In this document: piece after piece, positions 7,408 through 15,873 of the stretch
Layout of the letters: each line of letters starts with the position of its first letter
How positions within the stretch are numbered: the first letter of the stretch is position 1
From: a virus
Length of the DNA stretch: 29,515 nucleotides
Virus record (IMG/VR): IMGVR_UViG_3300028800_000259
Coordinates: 1 to 29,515 of that record
Strand: one strand, 5' to 3'
Notes under the pieces: model-generated
The model's database searches: none
Told to the model about the DNA's origin: nothing
What the model saw: only the letters and a program-made list of their open reading frames with translations
Translations under genes and position numbers: made by a program

Positions 7408-8304
7408 GTGTTCGGCCATTCGTTCTACTTCAGCACCATCCGCAAGTACACGTCCCTGATGGGCACGCTGTTCTCCGACGTCGTGATCGAGCGCTTCGCC
7501 GCGCCGGCGTTCAGCGCGAACACGCAGGACCAGGAGTACTTCGGCGGGCAGACCGGCACGCAGCCGACACAGGTGATCAAGGTGCCGCTGACCTACGGCC
7601 CCAAGGACAAGCTGATCCAGCGGTACATGATGGACCCGACTCTGTCTCGTCCAGAGGCCGTCGTGACCCTCCCGATGATGACATACGAGATGGTCGGCAT
7701 CACCTACGACAGGACCAGGAAGCTCGACACGATCGGCAGGATCGTCGTGCCGGATCCGACGACCAACAGCAAGCTCAGGTACCAGTACAACCCGGTCCCG
7801 TACAACGTCAAGTACAGGCTCTCGATCCTCGTCAAGAACTACGAGGACGGTGCCAAGATCGTCGAGCACCTGCTCCCGTTCTTCACGCCGGAGTGGACCC
7901 AGACCGTCATTATGATCCCGGAGATGGGCGTCAGAGAGGACGTGTCGGTCGTCCTGCACGACGTCCAGACGATCGACAAGTACGACGGCCCGTACGACCA
8001 GCGCCGGCCGATCGTGTGGGAGCTGGACTTCACGCTGCGAGGGAAGTTCTACGGGCCGGTCCAGAGCAGGCCGATCATCCAGTTCATCGACATGCCGATC
8101 TACGCCGTCACGACCGTCGCGAACACCCTCGGCTCAAACAACACCTCGACGCTGCTCGACTACGACGTCACGATCCAGACCACGCCTGGGCTGAGCGCGA
8201 ACGGGCTGCCGGTGTACCAGGCCAACCAGACGATCAACGTCAGCATGATCAGCGTCAGCAACGACTACGGCTTCGTCACTCAAGTAACGGACTACGACCC
8301 ATGA
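7408..8304 (+). CDS. 15: Tail terminator / sheath stabilizer gp15
   Basis: 298 residues from GTG 7408, 2 bases after the gp14 stop. The start (MFGHSFYFSTIRKYTSLMGTLFSDVVIERF) closely follows T4 gp15, as does VIKVPLTYGPKDKLIQRY near 55-72 and the PYNVKYRLSILVKNYEDGAKIVEHLLPFF block near 131-158. gp15 forms the hexameric ring that caps the tail tube and sheath and binds the neck (established for T4). Slightly longer than T4 gp15 (272). Its stop overlaps the ATG of the next gene. Confidence 0.9.
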   Translation: MFGHSFYFSTIRKYTSLMGTLFSDVVIERFAAPAFSANTQDQEYFGGQTGTQPTQVIKVPLTYGPKDKLIQRYMMDPTLSRPEAVVTLPMMTYEMVGITYDRTRKLDTIGRIVVPDPTTNSKLRYQYNPVPYNVKYRLSILVKNYEDGAKIVEHLLPFFTPEWTQTVIMIPEMGVREDVSVVLHDVQTIDKYDGPYDQRRPIVWELDFTLRGKFYGPVQSRPIIQFIDMPIYAVTTVANTLGSNNTSTLLDYDVTIQTTPGLSANGLPVYQANQTINVSMISVSNDYGFVTQVTDYDP

Positions 8305-8735
8305 TGAGGTTCAGAGACTACGTCATCGAGGTTGACACGAGGACGAAGCTGCAGAAGATGCAGGATCTGCGCGATCACCCCAACACGGAGCCTGGCGTAA
8401 GAGCCGCCGCGGAGAGGGCCATAAGCAACTTTAAGGAGCCTGTTCCTAGGTCCAATCCGAAGGTGCACCTGCCCGTGCACGGTTATACGTCGTACGACAC
8501 GGTGCTTAACGCGCACGGCTTCAAGAAGGAACCCGATCACCCGACGCACGAGTTCGACAGGTACACCAGGACGCACTCGCACGTGGGTCAGGGCGGCTGG
8601 GGTCATACGGAACACGCCGTACACCTCCACCACAACCCGGTCGGCAAACCGTTCTACAGCGTGCACGTGAACGGGGCACAGGTAGCGGGCGGCCTCACCC
8701 CCGAGAAACTACACGGACACTTGAACGACCTATGA
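8301..8735 (+). CDS. Unrecognised His-rich protein with capsid-targeting-like N-terminus
   Basis: 144 residues from ATG 8301 (a second ATG follows at 8304), overlapping the gp15 stop. The N-terminus MMRFRDYVIEVDTR resembles the T4 capsid targeting sequence (pattern M-x5-F/Y-xx-E) found on internal head proteins, and the next gene starts the same way (MIRFKDFLEEAK). The C-terminal half (about 55-144) is rich in His, Gly and Tyr, with a THSHVGQGGWGHTEHAVHLHH stretch; this could bind metal, but no family is recognised. Less GC-biased third positions than in gp15. Inferred small virion protein, possibly packaged in the head; function unknown. Confidence 0.6.
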   Translation: MMRFRDYVIEVDTRTKLQKMQDLRDHPNTEPGVRAAAERAISNFKEPVPRSNPKVHLPVHGYTSYDTVLNAHGFKKEPDHPTHEFDRYTRTHSHVGQGGWGHTEHAVHLHHNPVGKPFYSVHVNGAQVAGGLTPEKLHGHLNDL

Positions 8736-9094
8736 TCAGATTCAAAGACTTCCTCGAAGAAGCCAAGATGTTCAGGTATGCCGGCGACCAGGAGGAGCCC
8801 GAGGGGCACAATTCCGGCATGAAGTACCAGAGGCACGCCGCCGGTAAATACAAGACCCCCGCGAGCAGCGAGGAGGGCCGCGACGACGCGCTGTCCAGCT
8901 ACCACGCCCCGATACCGGCCGTGAGGAAGTTCGAGAACGTCGGGCCTAGGTTTAGGAACGACCCCGCGCGGCGGGAGAGGGACGGCGCGCCGAAGATCAA
9001 CACCGGCCGGCCGCTCTCGGTGAACAAGACGTCGAAGGACGCCCAGTACGGGGCGGCCAGGCGAGAGGCGATGCTCAAGAACACGAAGGACTAA
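8732..9094 (+). CDS. Unrecognised small protein with capsid-targeting-like N-terminus
   Basis: 120 residues, ATG overlapping the preceding TGA (ATGA). It starts MIRFKDFLEEAKMFRYAG, which fits the T4 capsid targeting pattern. It offers an L-E-E/A site that matches the gp21 protease preference for (L/I)-x-E, cleaving after Glu. The rest is hydrophilic and basic with no hydrophobic core (AGKYKTPASSEEGRDDA, PARRERDGAPK), so it is probably disordered or nucleic-acid-binding. If the signal is real, the product would enter the prohead and be trimmed. No family recognised; it sits between gp15 and gp16. Confidence 0.55.
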   Translation: MIRFKDFLEEAKMFRYAGDQEEPEGHNSGMKYQRHAAGKYKTPASSEEGRDDALSSYHAPIPAVRKFENVGPRFRNDPARRERDGAPKINTGRPLSVNKTSKDAQYGAARREAMLKNTKD

Positions 9095-9095
9095 C

Positions 9096-9503
9096 ATGGA
9101 CGACGACAAGAACCTGCCGGTCGAGTTCGACCCGGACCGGTTGGACCAGGTCGACCAGATGATACTGACGGCCAACGACGACAGCATGCAAAAGGACTTC
9201 GAGAAGGCCCGACTGAACCTCCTGCAGGTCTCCGAGCTGGCCACCGAGTCGATTAAGGAGCTGATGGAGGTCGCCTCCCAGTCCCAGCACCCCCGCGCGT
9301 ACGAGGCTCTGGCGAGGATGATCGAGAGCACGGTGCAGGTCAACCGCGAGCTGCTCGAGGCGCACCACAGCATCAGGAGGGCGGCGGCCGTCACGGCCAG
9401 CGCGACGAACAAGGCGAAGAACATCACCAACAACCTCTTCGTCGGCAGCACGGCACAGCTCCAGAAGATGCTCGAGGACCTCAGGAAGGGCCAGGAGGAC
9501 TAA
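9096..9503 (+). CDS. 16: Small terminase subunit gp16
   Basis: 135 residues from ATG 9096, one base after the previous stop and abutting gp17. The segment FEKARLNLLQVSELATESIKELMEVASQSQHPRAYEALARMIESTVQVNRELLE (about 31-85) is a helical gp16 core. The SQSQHPRAYEALARMI motif is the clearest family signature. gp16 forms an oligomeric ring that regulates the gp17 motor and recognises DNA for packaging. Acidic N-terminus (MDDDKNLPVEFDPD). Somewhat shorter than T4 gp16 (164). Confidence 0.88.
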   Translation: MDDDKNLPVEFDPDRLDQVDQMILTANDDSMQKDFEKARLNLLQVSELATESIKELMEVASQSQHPRAYEALARMIESTVQVNRELLEAHHSIRRAAAVTASATNKAKNITNNLFVGSTAQLQKMLEDLRKGQED

Positions 9504-11177
9504 GTGCCGATCGAGGACGTATTCGCCAGGGGCTACCTCGGCGACGCCACAGTCAAGGGCATCAACCAGTCCATCGAGTGGACCCCGGAGATGCTCGCCG
9601 AGTACATGAAGTGCGAGAAGGACCCGCTCTACTTCATCGAGACCTACATGAGGATCATCCAGGCCGGAAAGGGCCAGGTGAAGTTCGTCCTGCGCGACTA
9701 CCAGCGCGAGATGATCAAGTCGATGCACGAGAACAGGTTCACGATCATCGCGACGGCCCGTCAGGCCGGCAAGTCGACGGCGGTCTGCGCGTTCATCCTG
9801 TGGTACATCGTCTTCCACTCGGCCAAGACCGTCGGCATGCTCGCGAACAAGGGCGAGACCGCGAGGGAGATCCTAGGCAAGGTCCGGTTCGCCTACCGGC
9901 TCCTGCCGAAGTGGTGTCAGCAGGGAGTCGCTACCCTCAACAAGGGCAAGCTCGAGCTTGAGAACGACTCCAGAGTCGTAGCCTCCGCTACCGGATCGGG
10001 AACGATCCGAGGCTACACCTGCGACATCCTGTTCATCGACGAGGCGGCTTGGGTAGAGGACTGGGACGAGTTCTACACCGCGGTCTACCCGACGATCTCG
10101 TCGTCCGACGTCACCAAGGTCATCCAGGTCTCGACGCCCAACGGCCTGAACCACTTCCACACGACGTGGGTGGGCGCGAACAACACCGACCCGAAGAAGT
10201 GGAACGGCTTCCACCCGATCATGGTCACGTGGAGGGACGTCCCGGGGCGCGACGAGAAGTGGAAGCACGACACGCTCGCGGCGATGAACTTCGACCAGGC
10301 CAAGTTCGACCAGGAGTACAACGTCGAGTTCCAGGGCTCGTCCGGAACACTGATCTCCGGCCCGAAGCTGAAGGAGCTGATCGCGAGCTGGGTTGCTCCC
10401 GCGACCCCGACCCAGAAGGGCCTGACTAAGTACTCACCACCGCTCGACAAGCACTTCTACATCATGGTCTGCGACGTCTCGCGCGGCAAGGGCGGGGACT
10501 ACTCGGCGTTCTCGGTCATCGACGTCAGCAAGATGCCGTACGACCAGGTCTGCACGTACCGCAGCAACATGACGACCCCGATGGACTACGCCCAGCTGAT
10601 AATGAACATCGCTAAGCAGTACAACAACGCCGCGGTGCTGGTCGAGGTCAACGACATCGGAGAGCAGGTCGGCCACGCCCTGCACTACGACCTTGAGTAC
10701 GACAACGTCCTGTTCACGGAGAACGCCGGCCGGTCGGGCAAGAGGATCAGCGCCGGCTGGGCGAAGGGCGTCGACAAGGGCGTCAGGACCACCAAGGTGC
10801 TGAAGACCAACGGGTGCATCATCCTCAAGCTGATGATCGAGCAGGGCCAGCTCCTGGTCAACGACTGGAGCACGATCGACGAGCTCTGCACGTTCTCGCT
10901 GAAGGGCAACGGGTCCTACGAGGCCGAGGACGGCAAGCACGACGACATGGTGATGGGCCTGGTGCTGTTCGCCTGGCTGTCCGACCAGCAGTACTTCCGG
11001 GACTACACCGACATCAACACCCTCCAGAAGCTGAGGGACCAGACGGACTCGGAGATCATGGACGACATGCTGTTCTTCGGGTTCTTCGACGACGCCCGAG
11101 GAGAGAGCAAGGGGGCCCTGATGGAGGGCGACTTCGACGGCTGGGAGCACGCCGGCCAGTGGATGACCTGGGATTGA
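9504..11177 (+). CDS. 17: Large terminase subunit gp17 (packaging motor and nuclease)
   Basis: 557 residues from GTG 9504, immediately after the gp16 stop. N-terminal ATPase: FVLRDYQREMI at about 61-71, Walker A ATARQAGKST at 83-92, Walker B ILFIDEAAW at 175-183, and STPNG coupling motif at 210-214. C-terminal RNase H-like nuclease: VCDVSRGKGGDY with Asp324, VEVNDIG with Glu381/Asp384, and KHDDMVMG with Asp480/481. It hydrolyses ATP to translocate DNA into the prohead through the portal and cuts the concatemer. Around 9960-10060, spanning Walker B, codon choice is looser (aga, gta, gga, cga) than in the flanks. Confidence 0.95.
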   Translation: MPIEDVFARGYLGDATVKGINQSIEWTPEMLAEYMKCEKDPLYFIETYMRIIQAGKGQVKFVLRDYQREMIKSMHENRFTIIATARQAGKSTAVCAFILWYIVFHSAKTVGMLANKGETAREILGKVRFAYRLLPKWCQQGVATLNKGKLELENDSRVVASATGSGTIRGYTCDILFIDEAAWVEDWDEFYTAVYPTISSSDVTKVIQVSTPNGLNHFHTTWVGANNTDPKKWNGFHPIMVTWRDVPGRDEKWKHDTLAAMNFDQAKFDQEYNVEFQGSSGTLISGPKLKELIASWVAPATPTQKGLTKYSPPLDKHFYIMVCDVSRGKGGDYSAFSVIDVSKMPYDQVCTYRSNMTTPMDYAQLIMNIAKQYNNAAVLVEVNDIGEQVGHALHYDLEYDNVLFTENAGRSGKRISAGWAKGVDKGVRTTKVLKTNGCIILKLMIEQGQLLVNDWSTIDELCTFSLKGNGSYEAEDGKHDDMVMGLVLFAWLSDQQYFRDYTDINTLQKLRDQTDSEIMDDMLFFGFFDDARGESKGALMEGDFDGWEHAGQWMTWD

Positions 11178-11191
11178 AGAAACAGCTAGGG

Positions 11192-11199
11192 TATAAATA
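11192..11199 (+). promoter_or_regulatory. T4-type late promoter for gp18
   Basis: Exact TATAAATA in the gp17-gp18 gap. The predicted start is near 11205, leaving a leader of about 41 bases that contains GGAG-type ribosome sites before ATG 11246. It fits the high, late expression expected for the sheath. Confidence 0.8.
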
Positions 11200-11245
11200 A
11201 AGCACTAATCGCACCACGCTCGAGCAGGAGCGGAAGGAGAACAAG

Positions 11246-13363
11246 ATGGCGAACCCGCTCTACCCTGGCGTAACCGTAACCGAATACGACCTCACCACGT
11301 CGGTTCCGCAGCCGTCTCCGGCCACCGCCGCTCTCGCCGGCGTGTTCAACTGGGGACCGGTCCTCGAGATCATCTCGATCCCCGACACCACCACCCTCGC
11401 GCGCACCTTCGGGCCCCCGACCTCCAACAACGCCGAGACCTGGTTCACGGCCTGGTCCTACCTGGCCTACTCAAACCAGCTGCTCGTGGTCCGCGCGGCC
11501 AACACGACGACCGGCAACTCGATGTCGTACCTCAACGCGATCGGCAACACCGCCGCCGTCGGGAACATCTCGAGCCTCGTCGTCCTCAACAGCATCGACT
11601 TCGGCAGGAAGGCCGGCAACAACGTCCAGGTCGCCGGCTTCGACGCGAACTGCATGTACGTCGCGAAGTTCCCGGGCGCGAGGGGCAACAGCCTCCAGGT
11701 CGCGGTCTGCGACTCGGTCAACGCCTACTCCTCCAACATCAACATGGTCGCGAACGCCGACGTCTCGGCGTCGATGACCATCGCGATCGGCGCCAACAGC
11801 GTCATCATCAACTGCAACTCGGTCGCCGGCAACGTCGCGGCTGCTACGCTCTTCGCGAACACCCTGCTCGGGGAGATGTCGCAGGGCGACTACCTGGTCG
11901 TCGGCAACAACGCCAACATCGGGACCCAATTCCTCCAGCTGAACACGATAACCAACATCTCCAACGTCTCGTACGCCGGGCTGTCGGTCACGTTCGTGTC
12001 GCCCTACGCGCTGAAGGGCGCGTTCACGGCGAACGCGACGACCGCCAACACGCTCCAGCGCTACTGGGAGTACTTCAACATCATCGGCCAGCCGCCGATA
12101 CAGACGACCTGGGTCAGCCAGTACAACACCAACACCGCGGTGATCGACGGGCAGCACGTCGTCGTCATCGACGCCGGCGGACTGTTCAGCGGCGTCCCGG
12201 GCACGGTGCTGGAGACCTACAAGAACGTCTCCAGGGCGACCACGGCGAAGACCACCGGCGGCGCGGCCAACTACTACCAGACGGTGATCAACCAGAACTC
12301 CAACTACGTCTGGGCGGTCAACGACAGGCCGGACCACAACGCCAACTCCGGCACGGCCCAGACCGTGCTGTCCTCGACCGACAACATCCCGCTGCTCCTG
12401 CAGTTCAACGACGGGCAGGACGGCGAGACCGAGAACGCGGCGTCCCTGGCGACGATCGGCAGCGGCTACGACATGTTCAATTCGACCTACAACTCGACGA
12501 TCAACCTCGTCCTGCAGGGCAAGCCGATCGGCGGCACGACGGTCGCGACGAACGGCATGACCGTCAACAACTTCCAGCTGGCCAACTACCTGATCAGCAA
12601 CCTGATCGCGCTGCGCAAGGACTGCATGCTCTGCATCACTCCGGACGACCAGGTCGTCCTGGGCAACAAGGGCAACGAGGCGTTCGCCCTCTCGGCCTGG
12701 AGGAGCGTCGTCACCTCGAGCTCGTACGTCACCTGCGACTCCGGGTACCACCAGGTCTACGACAGCTACAACAACGTCTACAGGTACGTCCCGACCAACG
12801 GTGACGTCGCCGGCCTGTGCGCCTACACCGACCAGATCAGGAACCCGTGGTGGTCGCCGGCGGGCTTCAACCGCGGCTTCCTCAGGAACGTCGTTCAGGT
12901 CCGCTTCAACCCGGGCCAGACCGACCAGGGCACGCTCTACAGCAACTCGATCAACCCGATCGTCACGTTCCCGAACCAGGGCACGGTCCTGTACGGCGAC
13001 AAGACGCTGCTGACGCAGCCGTCGGCGTTCTCCAGGATCAACGTCCGCAGGCTGTTCCTGACCCTCGAGAAGGCGATCAGCATCGCGGCGCAGTACTCCC
13101 TGTTCGAGTTCAACGACTCGTTCACTCAGGCGGCGTTCGTGAACCTCGTGACGCCCTACCTGAAGCAGGTCAAGGCGCTGCGCGGCATCACCGACTTCTA
13201 CGTCCAGTGCGACGGCACCAACAACACGCCGGTCGTGGTCGACGCGAACCAGTTCATCGCTTCGATCTACATCAAGCCGGCGCGCTCGATCAACTGGATC
13301 ACGCTTAACTTCATCGCGGTCCCGACCGGGGTGTCGTTCAGCACCGTCGTCGGCACGTTCTGA
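11246..13363 (+). CDS. 18: Contractile tail sheath protein gp18
   Basis: 705 residues from ATG 11246, with a GAAGGAGAACAAG ribosome site. The N-terminus MANPLYPGVTVTEYDLTTSV and the LAGVFNWGPV segment (about 28-40) are canonical gp18. The C-terminal FEFNDSFTQAAFVNLVTPYL, CDGTNNTP and SIYIKPARSINWITLNF blocks form the conserved sheath domain that interlocks subunits. Longer than T4 gp18 (659). About 140 copies surround the tube and contract at infection (family knowledge). The same C-terminal fold appears to be copied in the small protein at 25262. Confidence 0.95.
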   Translation: MANPLYPGVTVTEYDLTTSVPQPSPATAALAGVFNWGPVLEIISIPDTTTLARTFGPPTSNNAETWFTAWSYLAYSNQLLVVRAANTTTGNSMSYLNAIGNTAAVGNISSLVVLNSIDFGRKAGNNVQVAGFDANCMYVAKFPGARGNSLQVAVCDSVNAYSSNINMVANADVSASMTIAIGANSVIINCNSVAGNVAAATLFANTLLGEMSQGDYLVVGNNANIGTQFLQLNTITNISNVSYAGLSVTFVSPYALKGAFTANATTANTLQRYWEYFNIIGQPPIQTTWVSQYNTNTAVIDGQHVVVIDAGGLFSGVPGTVLETYKNVSRATTAKTTGGAANYYQTVINQNSNYVWAVNDRPDHNANSGTAQTVLSSTDNIPLLLQFNDGQDGETENAASLATIGSGYDMFNSTYNSTINLVLQGKPIGGTTVATNGMTVNNFQLANYLISNLIALRKDCMLCITPDDQVVLGNKGNEAFALSAWRSVVTSSSYVTCDSGYHQVYDSYNNVYRYVPTNGDVAGLCAYTDQIRNPWWSPAGFNRGFLRNVVQVRFNPGQTDQGTLYSNSINPIVTFPNQGTVLYGDKTLLTQPSAFSRINVRRLFLTLEKAISIAAQYSLFEFNDSFTQAAFVNLVTPYLKQVKALRGITDFYVQCDGTNNTPVVVDANQFIASIYIKPARSINWITLNFIAVPTGVSFSTVVGTF

Positions 13364-13369
13364 GCCGGC

Positions 13370-13377
13370 CATAAATA
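13370..13377 (+). promoter_or_regulatory. T4-type late promoter (CATAAATA) for gp19
   Basis: CATAAATA lies 6 bases after the gp18 stop. The predicted start is near 13383, with a short leader holding CAGGAG (about 13391-13396) before ATG 13406. One mismatch to TATAAATA, at its first position. Confidence 0.65.
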
Positions 13378-13405
13378 TCGGTAGCGCCACCAGGAGCAAG
13401 CACGA

Positions 13406-14071
13406 ATGACGTTCAACATCGAGACCTTCAAGCAGCAGGGCCTCCCGTTCGGCGGCCAGAGGCCGTCGCTCTTCGCGATCCTGTTCGCTGCTCCGGGAGG
13501 AGTCGCGGAGGTCAACCAGAGCGCGGTGAACGAGCTGTCGTACCAGGCGAAGGGCACGCAGATCCCGGCGTCCACGATGGGCGTCGTCGAGGCCGGCTAC
13601 TTCGGCAGGAAGATCAAGCTGGCCGGCGACAGGAGCTTCAGCGACTGGACGGTCAACGTCTACAGCGACGAGGACCTCGCCTCGAGGTCGTTCTTCGAGG
13701 CCTGGTCGAACGGCATCAACGAGATGGAGGCGAACGTCCGCGAGTCGGCGGCGGTCGGCTCCGGCGGCGACGGGGCCTCGACGACCGCGCCGGGTCAGAC
13801 CGGCTACAAGGTCGACCTCACGGTCTACCAGTACGGTCAGGACGGCACGGTGCTCAGGGCCTACACCCTGGTCGGCGCGTGGCCGCGCGACGTCGGCGCG
13901 GTCCAGATGGACTGGGACAACCAGAACCAGATCATCACGTTCGGCGTCACCTTCGCCTACGACTACTGGATCCCGGTGGAGGGCGCCGAGCAGAACGCCC
14001 GCGGCGGGCCGGTCAGCCTCTACGCGCAGGCCGTCGACGACGCGCAGCAGTCCTCGACGTCTGGCATCTAA
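13406..14071 (+). CDS. 19: Tail tube protein gp19
   Basis: 221 residues from ATG 13406. The gp19 signature is clear: GYFGRKIKLAGDRSFSDWTVNVYSDEDLASRSFFEAW (about 65-107), then GAWPRDVGAVQMDWDNQNQIITFGVTFAYDYW (about 157-188). It forms stacked hexameric rings of the DNA conduit inside the sheath. Longer than T4 gp19 (163): a Gly/Ala/Thr-rich insertion sits at about 115-135, and the N- and C-termini are extended. A second gp19/gp54-family protein is encoded at 27583. Confidence 0.93.
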   Translation: MTFNIETFKQQGLPFGGQRPSLFAILFAAPGGVAEVNQSAVNELSYQAKGTQIPASTMGVVEAGYFGRKIKLAGDRSFSDWTVNVYSDEDLASRSFFEAWSNGINEMEANVRESAAVGSGGDGASTTAPGQTGYKVDLTVYQYGQDGTVLRAYTLVGAWPRDVGAVQMDWDNQNQIITFGVTFAYDYWIPVEGAEQNARGGPVSLYAQAVDDAQQSSTSGI

Positions 14072-14137
14072 ACATCGGCGACGGAGGTCGCTTCGGCTGG
14101 CGCGTCGACCGGACCGAGGCGCCGGGGGTGAGTAACT

Positions 14138-15865
14138 ATGGCTAGACTATTCGGCTGGGAGCTCGTAAGAGCCTCCAAGGAACCGGACCCGCGCCCCTCG
14201 TTCGCGCCGAGGATAGCCGACGACGGCGCGGTCGTAGTCGCGGCTGGTGGAGCCTTTGGCACGTACGTCGACCTCGACGGCACGGTCAGGACCGAGGCGG
14301 AGCTCGTCACCAAGTATCGCGAGATGGCCCTCCAGCCGGAGATCAACACAGCCGTCGACGAGATAATCAACGAGACGATGTCCATCGACGAGAAGGACAT
14401 CGTCGAGCTCAACCTCGACAACCTCGAGAACATGTCGCCCGAGCTCAAAGACACGATCCGTGGCGAGTTCGACAACTGCCTCAACATCCTCAACTTCCGA
14501 AACCAGGCCTACGAGATCTACAGGCGCTGGTACATCGACGGCCGCCTCTACTACCACGTCATCATCGACGACAAGCACCCCGAGGCCGGCATAATGGAGC
14601 TTCGGTACGTCGACCCCAGGAAGATCCGAAAGGTCAGGGAGATCGCGAAGCGCACCGTACCGGGCGGCGCGGACTTCGGACAGACCAACATCCCGGTCAC
14701 GCAGAACGAGTACTTCATCTTCAACGACCGCGGCTTCAACTACGGCAACAAGGTCGTCGGCCCGTCGACCGCCGGCCTGAAGATCGCGAAGGACACGATC
14801 CTTCACGTCACGTCGGGACTGACCGACACGCAGGGGACGATGGTCCTCGGGTACCTCCACCAGGCGATCAAGGCGATCAACCAGCTCCGCACGCTGGAGG
14901 ACGCGCTCGTGATCTACAGGCTGTCGAGGGCGCCGGAGCGCAGGATCTGGTACATCGACGTCGGCAACCTCCCGAAGATGAAGGCCGAGCAATACGTCCG
15001 CGAGATCATGGTCAAGCACAAGAACCGCCTGATCTACGACAGCGAGTCGGGACAGATACGCGACGACCGCAAGTTCATGACGATGCTCGAGGACTACTGG
15101 CTGCCGCGCAGGGAGGGTGGGCGAGGCACTGAGGTCACGACGCTTCCGGGCGGGCAGAACCTCGGCCAGATGGAGGACGTCCTCTACTTCCAGAAGAAGC
15201 TCTACCAGACCCTCTATGTCCCCGTCAACAGGCTGAACAGCGACGCGCTGTTCTCGATGGGCAGGGCGACGGAGGTCACTCGCGACGAGATCAAGTTCTC
15301 GCGCTTCGTTTCCAGGCTCCGCTACAGGTTCTCGCAGCTGTTCACGAAGATGCTGGAGAAGCAGCTGTCGCTGAAGGGGATCATGACGGTCGAGGAGTTC
15401 GCGCTCGTCGGTCCCGAGCTGGTCTACGACTTCTCGCGCGACAACTACTTCACCGAGCTCAAGGACACCGAGATGGCGATGTCCAGGATGAACGCCGCTC
15501 GGCAGGCGCAGGACATGGTCGGCAAGTACGTCTCGCAGTCGTGGGTGAGGAAGAACATGCTCGGCCAGTCCGACGACGACATCGAGCAGATGGACAGGGA
15601 GATCGAGGAGGAGTTCGAGTCCGGCGACGTCAGGTGGCAGAACCCGCTCTCCCTGCAGCAGACGATGCTCGCGCCGCCCGACCCGGAAGCCGGGCCGGAG
15701 CCCGGCACCGACGAGTTCGAGGCGCAGGCGCAGGAGCACGAGAAGCTCAGGAAGATCCAGGAGGCTAAGTCCAGGTACGACCTCCTCAAGAAGAAGAAGA
15801 ACAGGTCCCTCGCGGACCAGGCGGAGCTGCACAGCGTCGCGCAGGTAGTTGCTAAAAATTCATAA
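14138..15865 (+). CDS. 20: Portal protein gp20
   Basis: 575 residues from ATG 14138, with a GGGTGA ribosome site. Family blocks: EMALQPEINTAVDEIINE (about 66-83), RRWYIDGRLYYHVIIDDKHP, IMELRYVDPRKIRKVREI, then YLHQAIKAINQLRTLEDALVIYRLSRAPERRIWYIDVGNLPK (about 230-272), and the FSRFVSRLRYRFSQLF wing segment. It forms the dodecameric portal ring that seeds the prohead and passes DNA driven by gp17. Acidic and basic low-complexity C-terminal tail. The last codons (gta gtt gct aaa aat tca) are unusually AT-rich next to the endonuclease gene that follows. Confidence 0.94.
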   Translation: MARLFGWELVRASKEPDPRPSFAPRIADDGAVVVAAGGAFGTYVDLDGTVRTEAELVTKYREMALQPEINTAVDEIINETMSIDEKDIVELNLDNLENMSPELKDTIRGEFDNCLNILNFRNQAYEIYRRWYIDGRLYYHVIIDDKHPEAGIMELRYVDPRKIRKVREIAKRTVPGGADFGQTNIPVTQNEYFIFNDRGFNYGNKVVGPSTAGLKIAKDTILHVTSGLTDTQGTMVLGYLHQAIKAINQLRTLEDALVIYRLSRAPERRIWYIDVGNLPKMKAEQYVREIMVKHKNRLIYDSESGQIRDDRKFMTMLEDYWLPRREGGRGTEVTTLPGGQNLGQMEDVLYFQKKLYQTLYVPVNRLNSDALFSMGRATEVTRDEIKFSRFVSRLRYRFSQLFTKMLEKQLSLKGIMTVEEFALVGPELVYDFSRDNYFTELKDTEMAMSRMNAARQAQDMVGKYVSQSWVRKNMLGQSDDDIEQMDREIEEEFESGDVRWQNPLSLQQTMLAPPDPEAGPEPGTDEFEAQAQEHEKLRKIQEAKSRYDLLKKKKNRSLADQAELHSVAQVVAKNS

Positions 15866-15868
15866 ATA
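15861..15868 (+). promoter_or_regulatory. T4-type late promoter (CATAAATA) at the end of gp20
   Basis: CATAAATA overlaps the gp20 TAA stop. By T4 late promoter geometry (element at about -13 to -6) the start would be about 15874, which is the A of the endonuclease ATG. No Shine-Dalgarno could then be present in this transcript. Confidence 0.55.
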
Positions 15869-15873
15869 AATGC

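Noticed and set aside
11471-13399. Very long minus-strand open frame opposite gp18, and similar ones opposite gp20, gp23, gp13 and gp17
   Set aside because: They mirror the C/G-ending codons of well-identified + strand genes, have Val/Asp/Arg-heavy composition without motifs, and lack ribosome sites.
14072-14137. Extra small gene or late promoter between gp19 and gp20
   Set aside because: No NATAAATA element and no ORF with its own ribosome site; the GGGTGA just upstream serves gp20.
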